Assembly: GCA_021841725.1 (NCBI GenBank)
Contig: JAKCEC010000101.1
Span: 1-5,425, forward strand
Reading direction: 5' to 3'
Length of the DNA stretch: 5,425 nt
DNA from: Actinomycetes bacterium
GTDB lineage: Bacteria; Actinomycetota; Acidimicrobiia; Acidimicrobiales; RAAP-2
How positions within the stretch are numbered: position 1 is the first letter of the stretch; each line of letters opens with the position of its first letter. The translations under genes were made by a program, and so were the position numbers. Under the pieces are notes generated by a model. That model was not told where the DNA came from. It saw only the letters and a list, made by a program, of their open reading frames with translations, and did not search any database. Of this stretch, positions 1 through 5,014 are shown piece by piece.

Positions 1-589
1 GGTGTCGCTGGACGAACGCCTCGAGGTCGGGGGCCAGGGCGACGAATTGATCGGTGTGGCCCGTCACGCTCACCACCAGCGCGGTGCCGTCGCGCGTCGG
101 CGCCACGCGGCCCAGCGGAGGGCGCACCACCACGATCTCGGGTCGCTCCAGCCCCAGCTCGGTCATCACCTCGTGACGCGCCGCGCGACTCGACACCACC
201 AGCATCGCGCCGCGGGTCACCGCGCGCTGCAATTGCGCCACGCGCGATCGCGAGTTTTCCTCGCGCAGGGGGCGCAGGTCATCCACCGTGATCAGCAGCG
301 GGACGCGGCGCGTGGGCGGCGTCGCGCGACCCGCCACGTGGATCACGTCCAGTGATCCGAGCATCGAGTCGAGCGGTCGTCCGCGACTGTGACGCCACCA
401 CCGCGACCAGAAGGCGCGAAGAGGAAGGCGCGTCTCCTCGGGCGACTGGCGCGGCGACATGGTGCGGAAACGACAGAGCGCGAGGTCACCGCGCTCGTCG
501 AGGGCCGCCGCGAGATCGACCATCGAACTCCTCATCGATTCGAGCGACCCGTCCAAATCGAGCCCCACCCGCAGCAGGGGGGAACTCAC
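1..589 (-). CDS. Glycosyltransferase family 4-like protein, N-terminal part (3' end outside window)
   Basis: Reading down from a GTG at 589, 196 codons stay open to the window edge. The protein looks like the N-terminal GT-B domain of a family-4 glycosyltransferase, which would move a sugar from a nucleotide-sugar donor to an acceptor that cannot be told from sequence. Visible support: an opening beta strand with following helix (VGLDLDGSLESMRSSMVDL, residues 8-26), DVIHVAG (81-87) resembling the family's DVVH strand, ITVDDLRPL (100-108) resembling the VHDL strand, and a segment GAMLVVSSRAARHEVMTELGL (127-147) matching the usual 'vvSxxxxxelxxxlg' helix, followed by EIVVVRPPLG. The GTG overlaps the stop of the upstream serine hydrolase gene (GTGA), so translation is probably coupled; I see no clear Shine-Dalgarno. 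A later ATG at residue 19 would delete the first strand. The donor-binding C-terminal domain lies off-window, so substrate and exact family are open. Confidence 0.72.
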   Translation of the reverse strand, partial: MSSPLLRVGLDLDGSLESMRSSMVDLAAALDERGDLALCRFRTMSPRQSPEETRLPLRAFWSRWWRHSRGRPLDSMLGSLDVIHVAGRATPPTRRVPLLITVDDLRPLREENSRSRVAQLQRAVTRGAMLVVSSRAARHEVMTELGLERPEIVVVRPPLGRVAPTRDGTALVVSVTGHTDQFVALAPDLEAFVQRH

Positions 590-1398
590 GGGGCCGTCGC
601 CATGCGGCGCACGTCCGACGTCCAGGTCGGCCAGAGGTCGTGGGCCCACGGGCCGAAGGGGACCGTGCTGGTCGCCACGACGCAGATTCCCTCCTCCACG
701 TTGGCCAACAGCAGCGCCCCGCTTCGTCCGAAGTGGCCGAAGGAATTGGCGGGCCACTCCCCCATCCAGTGCTTCTTGTCACCGCGCACCTCCACCCCCA
801 GCCCCCAGGGGCAGGGGGTGAAGCGCCCGAATCCCGGGACGATACCCGCGAGAGCCGGCTCGAACACCTCGAGCACCGCGTCGCGACGACGCGACGGCAG
901 CGTCGTCGGTACGACCCACTCTCGCGCGAAGCGCGACAGGTCGCGCGTCGATCCCACGACGCCCTCCGCCGCGCGGGTCCCCACCCGCGTCGAGTCGAGG
1001 GCCAGGGGTTGGACCACCCGTCGCTCGAGCCACTGCGCGGTGCTCGCGCCCTCGGCGAGATGGGCGGCGGCCAGGTCGATGCCGTAGTTCGAATAGATCC
1101 GCTTGGTCCCGGGCGTGCTCACGGGGTCACCTCGTTCAAGTCCTAGTCCGCTGGCGTGCGCCAACAGGTGCGCCAGGGTCGACCCCGGCGGACCCAGGGC
1201 CTCGCGCAGGTCGGCGCGACCCTCTTCGACGTCGGTCGCCGCCGCCCACGCGGTCAGGAGTTTGCTCACCGACGCCCACGCCCGTGGGGCGTCGAGCTCG
1301 CCGCAGGTCGCCACGGTCCTCCACGCCCCCTCGCGCCACGCCGACACGACGACAGCCGGCTCGCCGGGCCAGGCGACAGCGAGAGACGACGGGTCCAC
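586..1398 (-). CDS. Serine beta-lactamase-like hydrolase (penicillin-binding-protein fold)
   Basis: A 270-residue protein of the class C beta-lactamase / DD-peptidase / esterase superfamily. All three active-site signatures are present in order: S43-V-S-K46 (SxxK nucleophile and base), Y102-S-N104 (YxN), and H222-F-G-R-S-G227, the HxGxxG form of the KTG motif. HLLAHASGLGLE (about 77-88) is the typical 'LLsHtSGL' segment of this family. At 270 residues it is short for the family. No signal peptide or lipobox is visible, so it is probably cytoplasmic, which argues for an esterase or amidase-like role over cell-wall cross-link cleavage; the substrate is unknown. Start: an upstream in-frame GTG at 1443 exists, but GTG 1398 sits 7 nt after TAGATT, and the residues between the two starts (ITPETLGGPSRLVDV) look non-conserved. 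It overlaps the downstream glycosyltransferase by 4 nt, suggesting an operon. Confidence 0.82.
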   Translation of the reverse strand: MDPSSLAVAWPGEPAVVVSAWREGAWRTVATCGELDAPRAWASVSKLLTAWAAATDVEEGRADLREALGPPGSTLAHLLAHASGLGLERGDPVSTPGTKRIYSNYGIDLAAAHLAEGASTAQWLERRVVQPLALDSTRVGTRAAEGVVGSTRDLSRFAREWVVPTTLPSRRRDAVLEVFEPALAGIVPGFGRFTPCPWGLGVEVRGDKKHWMGEWPANSFGHFGRSGALLLANVEEGICVVATSTVPFGPWAHDLWPTWTSDVRRMATAP

Positions 1399-1405
1399 GT
1401 CCACC

Positions 1406-1411
1406 AATCTA
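1406..1411 (-). promoter_or_regulatory. Putative -10 element for a leaderless serine hydrolase transcript
   Basis: On the minus strand TAGATT fits the actinobacterial TANNNT consensus and is followed by exactly 7 nt (GGTGGAC) and then GTG at 1398, so the transcript would start at or next to the start codon. No good TTGACA-like -35 is seen at 17-18 nt spacing (CCGGAA at 17). No Shine-Dalgarno precedes either candidate start, which agrees with leaderless initiation. Confidence 0.5.
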
Positions 1412-1422
1412 CTGGGACCACC

Positions 1423-1428
1423 TAGAGT
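1423..1428 (+). promoter_or_regulatory. Putative -10 element for a leaderless cofD transcript
   Basis: TAGAGT matches TANNNT and is separated by 7 nt from the GTG start of cofD at 1436. The start codon is preceded by TTTCCGGG, which has no convincing Shine-Dalgarno. The expected -35 position (about 1400-1405, TCCACC) is weak and would lie across the serine hydrolase start region, so the two opposing promoters interleave. Confidence 0.52.
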
Positions 1429-1435
1429 TTCCGGG

Positions 1436-2350
1436 GTGATCACAGTTCTGAGCGGCGGCGTCGGGGCCGCGCGGCTCCTTCGTGCCCTCCGACGTCACGA
1501 CGAAGGGGTCGAGTTGCGCGCCGTGGTCAACGTCGCCGACGACCTGGTGATGCACGGCCTCAGCATCTGCCCCGACCTCGACACCATCATGTACACGCTG
1601 GCGGGGCTCAACAACGACGAACTCGGATGGGGGCTGGCGGGCGAGACCTGGCGGGTCATGCAGCGCCTCGGTGAACTCGGCGGAGAGGACTGGTTCGCCC
1701 TGGGCGACCTCGACCTGGGCACGCACCTCTACCGCAGCCAGCGCCTCGCGCGGGGGGCGACCAAGACCGAGGTGACCCGCGAACTCTCGACCCACTTCGG
1801 TCTCGACGTCGAGCTGCTCCCCGTGAGCGACGACCCCCTGGCCACCGAATTCGACACACCCGAGGGAACCCTCAGTTTCCAGGAATACTTCGTTCGCCAC
1901 CACCACGACGTGGTGGTCCGCGCCGTGCGCGTGCGTGGCGCCCGTGACGCCCGTCTCAGCGCGGCGGCGCGCGCGGCCCTCGAAGACGCCGAACGCATCG
2001 TCATCGCCCCCTCGAACCCGCTCATCTCCATCGACCCCATCTTGCAGGTCCCCGGCGTACGCGAGATCCTCGTGCGACGTCGCGACGCGGTCCTGGCCGT
2101 CTCGCCCCTGGTGGGCGGCGCCGCCCTCAAGGGACCCGCGGACCGACTCCTGCGTGAGCTCGGTCACGAGGTGAGCGCCGTGGGGGTCGCCCGTTTCTAC
2201 CAGGGCCTCGTGGGCACCATGATCATCGACGTGCTCGACGCGGCGGACGAGGACGCGGTCGCCGCCACCGGTTGCGACGTGCGCGTCACCACCACGGTGA
2301 TGCGTGACGAACGTGACGCCCTGGCCCTCGCCGCCACGGTGCGACGATGA
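1436..2350 (+). CDS. cofD: 2-phospho-L-lactate (or phosphoenolpyruvate) transferase CofD/FbiA, F420 biosynthesis
   Basis: A 304-residue protein, within the usual CofD size. It transfers the phospholactate-type moiety from the GDP-activated intermediate made by CofC/FbiD to the deazaflavin Fo, giving F420-0 or dehydro-F420-0, in the cytosol. Family hallmarks: VLSGGVGAARLLRAL (residues 4-18, phosphate-binding loop), VVNVADD (30-36), CPDLDTIMYTL (45-55, likely metal-binding Asp residues), WFALGDLDLGTHL (86-98), SFQEYFVR (147-154), IAPSNPLISI (190-199) and VSPLVGGAALKG (222-233). These resemble mycobacterial FbiA closely, which favours phosphoenolpyruvate as the original substrate and dehydro-F420-0 as product, but this cannot be proven here. 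GTG 1436 is chosen because the family begins a few residues before SGGVG and a -10 motif sits 7 nt upstream. Its TGA overlaps the cofE ATG (ATGA). Confidence 0.95.
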   Translation: MITVLSGGVGAARLLRALRRHDEGVELRAVVNVADDLVMHGLSICPDLDTIMYTLAGLNNDELGWGLAGETWRVMQRLGELGGEDWFALGDLDLGTHLYRSQRLARGATKTEVTRELSTHFGLDVELLPVSDDPLATEFDTPEGTLSFQEYFVRHHHDVVVRAVRVRGARDARLSAAARAALEDAERIVIAPSNPLISIDPILQVPGVREILVRRRDAVLAVSPLVGGAALKGPADRLLRELGHEVSAVGVARFYQGLVGTMIIDVLDAADEDAVAATGCDVRVTTTVMRDERDALALAATVRR

Positions 2351-3057
2351 GGGAGTTGCGCATCTTCGCCCTCGAGGGCGTCGGCGAGATCGTCGCGGGT
2401 GACGACCTCGTCGGTGCCTTCCTCGACGCCCTCGACGCCCAGCGCGACGCCCTCGCGCACCACGACGTCGTCATCGTCACCTCCAAGGTCGTGTCCAAGT
2501 CCGAGGGGCGCGTCGTGGCGTTCGACGGCACGCCCGAGCACCGCGAACGACTCATCGAACAAGAATCGACGAGGATCCTGCGCCGGCGCGGACCCCTGCG
2601 CATCACCGAGACGCCCCACGGTTTCGTCAACGCCAACGCGGGAATCGACCATTCGAACACCGCGGCGGGCACCGCGGTACTGTTACCCCGGGACCCCGAC
2701 CGCTCGGCGCGGCGGTTCCGCGCCGACATCGCGCGACGACGCGGCGTCGAAGTCGGGGTGATCGTGACTGACACCTTCGGTCGGACCTGGCGCAACGGCG
2801 TGAGCGACGTGGCGCTGGGCTGCGCGGGGGTCCGTCCCATCCTCGACCTGCGCGGCACGCCCGACGGGCTCGGCCGCACCCTCGAAGTGACCGAGGTCGC
2901 CATCGTCGACGAGATCGCCGCCGCGGCCAATCTGGTGCTCGCCAAGGATGCGCGAACCCCCTTCGCCCTCGTGCGGGGTCTCGACGAGGCCTACTTCGGC
3001 GACGGCTCGGTCGTGGGCGACGTGGTCCGCGCGCCGCACGGCGACCTCTTCCGTTAA
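2347..3057 (+). CDS. cofE: Coenzyme F420-0:L-glutamate ligase CofE (single-domain FbiB N-terminal equivalent)
   Basis: At 236 residues this is the GTP-dependent ligase that adds L-glutamate, and then further gamma-linked glutamates, to F420-0. Conserved blocks: VIVTSKVVSKSEGRVV (42-57), ITETPHGFVNANAGIDHSN (86-104, the region with metal and GTP ligands), VGVIVTDTFGRTWRNGVSDVA (136-156), GVRPILDLRG (161-170) and VDEIAAAANLVLAKDARTPFALVRG (187-211). The ORF ends at about the length of archaeal CofE. It lacks the C-terminal nitroreductase-like, FMN-binding domain that makes mycobacterial FbiB about 450 residues long and that reduces dehydro-F420-0. The ATG overlaps the cofD stop by 4 nt with no own Shine-Dalgarno, pointing to translational coupling. 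Its TAA overlaps the TAA of the convergent pyrophosphorylase gene within TTAA, leaving no space for a terminator between them. Confidence 0.95.
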   Translation: MRELRIFALEGVGEIVAGDDLVGAFLDALDAQRDALAHHDVVIVTSKVVSKSEGRVVAFDGTPEHRERLIEQESTRILRRRGPLRITETPHGFVNANAGIDHSNTAAGTAVLLPRDPDRSARRFRADIARRRGVEVGVIVTDTFGRTWRNGVSDVALGCAGVRPILDLRGTPDGLGRTLEVTEVAIVDEIAAAANLVLAKDARTPFALVRGLDEAYFGDGSVVGDVVRAPHGDLFR

Positions 3058-4082
3058 CTCACCCCGCCCAGGTGGACTTCGCCCGAGAGCTGGGACCCGT
3101 CGGCCACGCTCACCTCCGCACCCACGACGCAGGTCGGACCGAGCACCGACGTCGCACCGATCACGGCCCGAGGCCCGATGATGGACGACCGGATCTGTAC
3201 GTTGTCGTGCACGACCGCCCCGGGCATCAAGATGACGCCGTCGAGGACCACGTTCTCGCCCACCACGCAGTCGCGATCGATGACGGCGTTCACGACGTGC
3301 GCGCTGGCGGCGACCCGACTGGTCGAGTGGCGCCACGTGGTACCCACGAGGTCGGGCAGGACGCGCTCTGAATCGCGTCCGTTCAGGACGTCGATGTTCG
3401 CCTGCAAGAACGTGGCGGGCGTGCCCGTGTCGAGCCAGTAGGCGTCGTCGACCATGGCGTAGAGCGTGCCCGCGCCGGCCAGGGCCGGGAAGATCTCGCG
3501 CTCGATGCTCACCTTGCGCCCCGCGTCGATGCGCGACACGACCGAGGGCTCCAGGACGTAGGTACCCGCGTTGATGAGATTGGAGGGCGCGTCCTCGCGC
3601 CGCGGCTTCTCCATGAAGGTCCGCACCCGGCCCCCGTCGTCGGTCACCACCACGCCGTAGCGTGACGGGTCCTCCACGGGGTGCACGGCGATGGTGCCCT
3701 CGGCACCGCTCCGGCGATGAAACGACACCAGGGCCGAGACGTCGAGGTCGGTCAGGACGTCGCCGTTCACCACCAAGAAGGTGTCGTCGATCCCGGCGTG
3801 CTCCGCGGCGAACCTGATGGCTCCCGCGGTGTCCAGGGGCTCGGGCTCCACGGCGTAGGAGATCTTCACCCCCGCGATCGAGCCGTCGGGGTACGCGCTG
3901 ATGAAGTGATGGGGCAGGTACCCCAGCGACAACACCACCTCGGTGACGCCGTGCCGGGACAACATCTCGAAGACGCGTTCGATCATCGGTACGCCCACCA
4001 GGGGCAACATCTGTTTGGGCATCTCGTACGTCAAGGGACGCAGTCGAGTACCCATTCCGCCGACCAAGATGATCGACTTCAA
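3054..4082 (-). CDS. manC: NDP-sugar pyrophosphorylase, probably mannose-1-phosphate guanylyltransferase
   Basis: A 342-residue sugar-1-phosphate nucleotidylyltransferase with a C-terminal left-handed beta-helix. The Rossmann-like domain carries LVGGMGTRLRPLT (6-18) with the PK pair at 22-23, VNGDVLTDLD (105-114; Asp108 metal ligand), MEKPRR (157-162), NAGTYV (171-176) and YWLDTGTP (215-222). Hexapeptide-like repeats with a Val/Ile ladder fill about 258-335. The pattern fits the GDP-mannose type found near fbiA-fbiB in mycobacteria (Rv3264c, called manB or manC) better than RmlA, but the sugar and base specificity is inferred. GDP-mannose would feed mannosylation of lipids, polysaccharide or protein. 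The start is TTG at 4082: the next methionine, at residue 10, lies inside the nucleotide-binding loop, so it cannot be the start. The gene begins 2 nt after the upstream membrane-protein gene stops, so the two are almost certainly co-transcribed. Confidence 0.88.
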   Translation of the reverse strand: MKSIILVGGMGTRLRPLTYEMPKQMLPLVGVPMIERVFEMLSRHGVTEVVLSLGYLPHHFISAYPDGSIAGVKISYAVEPEPLDTAGAIRFAAEHAGIDDTFLVVNGDVLTDLDVSALVSFHRRSGAEGTIAVHPVEDPSRYGVVVTDDGGRVRTFMEKPRREDAPSNLINAGTYVLEPSVVSRIDAGRKVSIEREIFPALAGAGTLYAMVDDAYWLDTGTPATFLQANIDVLNGRDSERVLPDLVGTTWRHSTSRVAASAHVVNAVIDRDCVVGENVVLDGVILMPGAVVHDNVQIRSSIIGPRAVIGATSVLGPTCVVGAEVSVADGSQLSGEVHLGGVS

Positions 4083-4084
4083 TG

Positions 4085-4894
4085 TCAGCCCTTCGCCGTG
4101 GTGGTGGTCGTTGCCTTGGTCGTCGTGGTAGCGGGAACGGTGGTAGTCGCCGTGGCCGCCGTCGTGGTAGTGGCCGCAGCGGCGGACGTGGTGGTGGTGG
4201 TCGCACTACTGGCCTGATAGGACACCATGGCATTCACCGTCGCGGTGCTCGGGGGCAAGGGGGTAACACCCTTGGGCACGAAGGCCATGGTGACGCGCAT
4301 GTCTTGGGCGAATTTGATCGACGACGGGTTGGTGGTCAGCGTCGGCTTGGTCTGGCCGAACGACGTCCAGTAGGCGTATTGCACCTGACCCGCCTGGTGC
4401 GCGTACTTCGAGGTAGTCGGGCACAGCTGACCGTTGCGGTAGGTCGTCGCCGCGTTGGCCACGCCGGCGGCGTTGGGAATCGCGAGTTCACTCGAACTCG
4501 CGACCAGACCAGGGTATTCCACCGCGAACTGGCCGAGGGTGGCGTGGGCGCCCGCGTCCGCGGCCGAGACCGGCGAGACCTGGATGACGTTCGCCTGCTG
4601 GACCTTGAGGCCGTAGATGCTGTTCGGGTCGGCCTTCAGCGCGGGTAGCGGCACGCCACACACGTCGATATTCAAGGCGGCGAACCAGGTGGTGCCCACC
4701 GTGGGGGGGGTGCCCGTCGCCGCCGTGGCGGGGTGCTGGTAGTCGTAGCGCGAGAAGATGGTGGCGGCGAGGCCCACCACCACGATCATCACCAGGACCG
4801 CGTAGTAGTTGCTCGGGCGCGTCTTCTTATACGCCTTGCTGCCTCCCGAGGCTCCGACCTTACTGACCCATTTACCTGTTGCGCTCTTAGCCAC
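4085..4894 (-). CDS. Single-pass membrane-anchored protein with Thr/Ala-rich C-terminal tail, function unknown
   Basis: I do not recognise a named family. The 269-residue product has a basic cytoplasmic N-terminus (1-29, with several Lys/Arg), one hydrophobic segment (YYAVLVMIVVVGLAATIF, 30-47), and then a predicted extracytoplasmic part. The external domain (about 68-227) starts TTWFAALNIDVCG and holds only two cysteines, C79 and C158, that could form a disulfide. Residues 229-269 are almost entirely Thr and Ala with a few Ser, Val, Pro and Lys, typical of an extended wall-spanning or O-glycosylated tail. The start is GTG 4894, 7 nt after TAGCGT; the open frame extends upstream to 5182 but that part overlaps the divergent exonuclease gene. 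Being first in an operon with a GDP-mannose-type pyrophosphorylase suggests an envelope role, possibly as a mannosylated protein; this is inference only. Confidence 0.72.
   Translation of the reverse strand: MAKSATGKWVSKVGASGGSKAYKKTRPSNYYAVLVMIVVVGLAATIFSRYDYQHPATAATGTPPTVGTTWFAALNIDVCGVPLPALKADPNSIYGLKVQQANVIQVSPVSAADAGAHATLGQFAVEYPGLVASSSELAIPNAAGVANAATTYRNGQLCPTTSKYAHQAGQVQYAYWTSFGQTKPTLTTNPSSIKFAQDMRVTMAFVPKGVTPLPPSTATVNAMVSYQASSATTTTTSAAAATTTTAATATTTVPATTTTKATTTTTAKG
4088..4210 (-). repeat. Low-complexity Thr/Ala codon repeat
   Basis: The plus strand here is a GTGGT/GTCGT-rich tract, and read on the minus strand it encodes runs of four or five Thr separated by Ala, Ser, Val or Pro (residues 229-269 of the anchored protein). 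Thr codons are mixed (ACC, ACG, ACT), so this is an imperfect amino-acid repeat, not a clean microsatellite. Its length is likely to vary among relatives. Confidence 0.7.
4089..4094 (-). promoter_or_regulatory. Ribosome binding site supporting the TTG start of the pyrophosphorylase gene
   Basis: GAAGGG on the minus strand lies 6 nt before the TTG at 4082 and inside the last codons of the upstream gene. It is the only reasonable Shine-Dalgarno-like sequence among the intact starts of this window, and it supports re-initiation after the TGA at 4085-4087. Confidence 0.5.
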
Positions 4895-4901
4895 GGAGGC
4901 A

Positions 4902-4907
4902 ACGCTA
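4902..4907 (-). promoter_or_regulatory. Putative -10 element for the leaderless anchored-protein operon
   Basis: TAGCGT on the minus strand matches TANNNT and is 7 nt (TGCCTCC) from GTG 4894, the same geometry as at cofD and the serine hydrolase. An AT-rich stretch (4908-4917) lies just upstream, notable in this GC-rich DNA. The spacer CCTCC is the opposite of a Shine-Dalgarno, so ribosome recruitment would rely on the 5' end. Confidence 0.52.
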
Positions 4908-4919
4908 CTAAAAATTCGC

Positions 4920-4934
4920 TCCGACCTCGTCGGA
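4920..4934. promoter_or_regulatory. Short inverted repeat, possible operator over the anchored-protein promoter
   Basis: TCCGAC-CTC-GTCGGA is a perfect 6-bp inverted repeat with a 3-nt centre. With a 17-nt spacer the -35 of the anchored-protein operon would be at 4925-4930, so the repeat straddles it, where a repressor could block polymerase. No regulator family is recognised, and arms this short can occur by chance in GC-rich DNA. Confidence 0.3.
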
Positions 4935-4952
4935 ACGTCGCGCCACGCCCGT

Positions 4953-4966
4953 AAACACCGGCGTTT
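4953..4966. promoter_or_regulatory. Near-palindrome AAACACC/GGCGTTT, possible regulator site
   Basis: A 14-bp palindrome with one mismatched pair, centred between 4959 and 4960 and lying upstream of both divergent promoters of the spacer. Together with the repeat at 4920-4934 it is the only dyad structure seen in this 120-bp gap. It could bind a dimeric regulator of the exonuclease gene, of the anchored-protein operon, or of both. No known box, such as the actinobacterial LexA site, is matched. Confidence 0.28.
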
Positions 4967-5003
4967 TGCACCCTCACGCGCCCTGATCGCGCACCCCACT
5001 GGG

Positions 5004-5009
5004 TACCAT
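5004..5009 (+). promoter_or_regulatory. Putative -10 element for the exonuclease III gene
   Basis: TACCAT fits TANNNT and lies 5 nt before the ATG at 5015, giving a leaderless or nearly leaderless transcript. The spacing is 2 nt shorter than at the other three promoters, so this call is weaker. No Shine-Dalgarno is visible before the ATG (GGGTACCATGTCGT). Confidence 0.4.
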
Positions 5010-5014
5010 GTCGT

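Noticed and set aside
1103..1435. N-terminal extension of cofD to an ATG at 1103
   Set aside because: The added 111 residues are low-complexity and antisense to the serine hydrolase. Family members start just before SGGVG, and a promoter motif points to 1436.
1899..1917. Perfect 9-bp inverted repeat around one base (ACCACCACG-A-CGTGGTGGT) inside cofD
   Set aside because: It falls exactly on codons for HHHDVVV in a coding block, so codon content explains it. The one-base centre and mid-gene location make a terminator or operator unlikely.
1409..2167. 252-codon minus-strand open frame inside cofD
   Set aside because: Composition is typical of an antisense shadow and it covers the conserved CofD coding blocks. 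No family similarity is seen.
3054..4082. The pyrophosphorylase as a CofC/FbiD-type guanylyltransferase for F420
   Set aside because: Its GGMGTRLRPLT signature, EKP and WLDTGTP blocks and C-terminal hexapeptide helix are those of sugar-1-phosphate nucleotidylyltransferases. CofC is a much shorter protein without the beta-helix.
4088..4210. GTGGT-rich tract as a CRISPR array or tandem DNA repeat
   Set aside because: There are no equal-length repeats with unique spacers. The pattern follows Thr/Ala codons of an open reading frame.
2683..4233. Long open frame on the minus strand (516 codons) across cofE and the pyrophosphorylase gene
   Set aside because: It is Arg/Pro/Gly-rich with no recognisable motif and runs through two well-supported genes in another frame. 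Long spurious open frames are expected in such GC-rich DNA.
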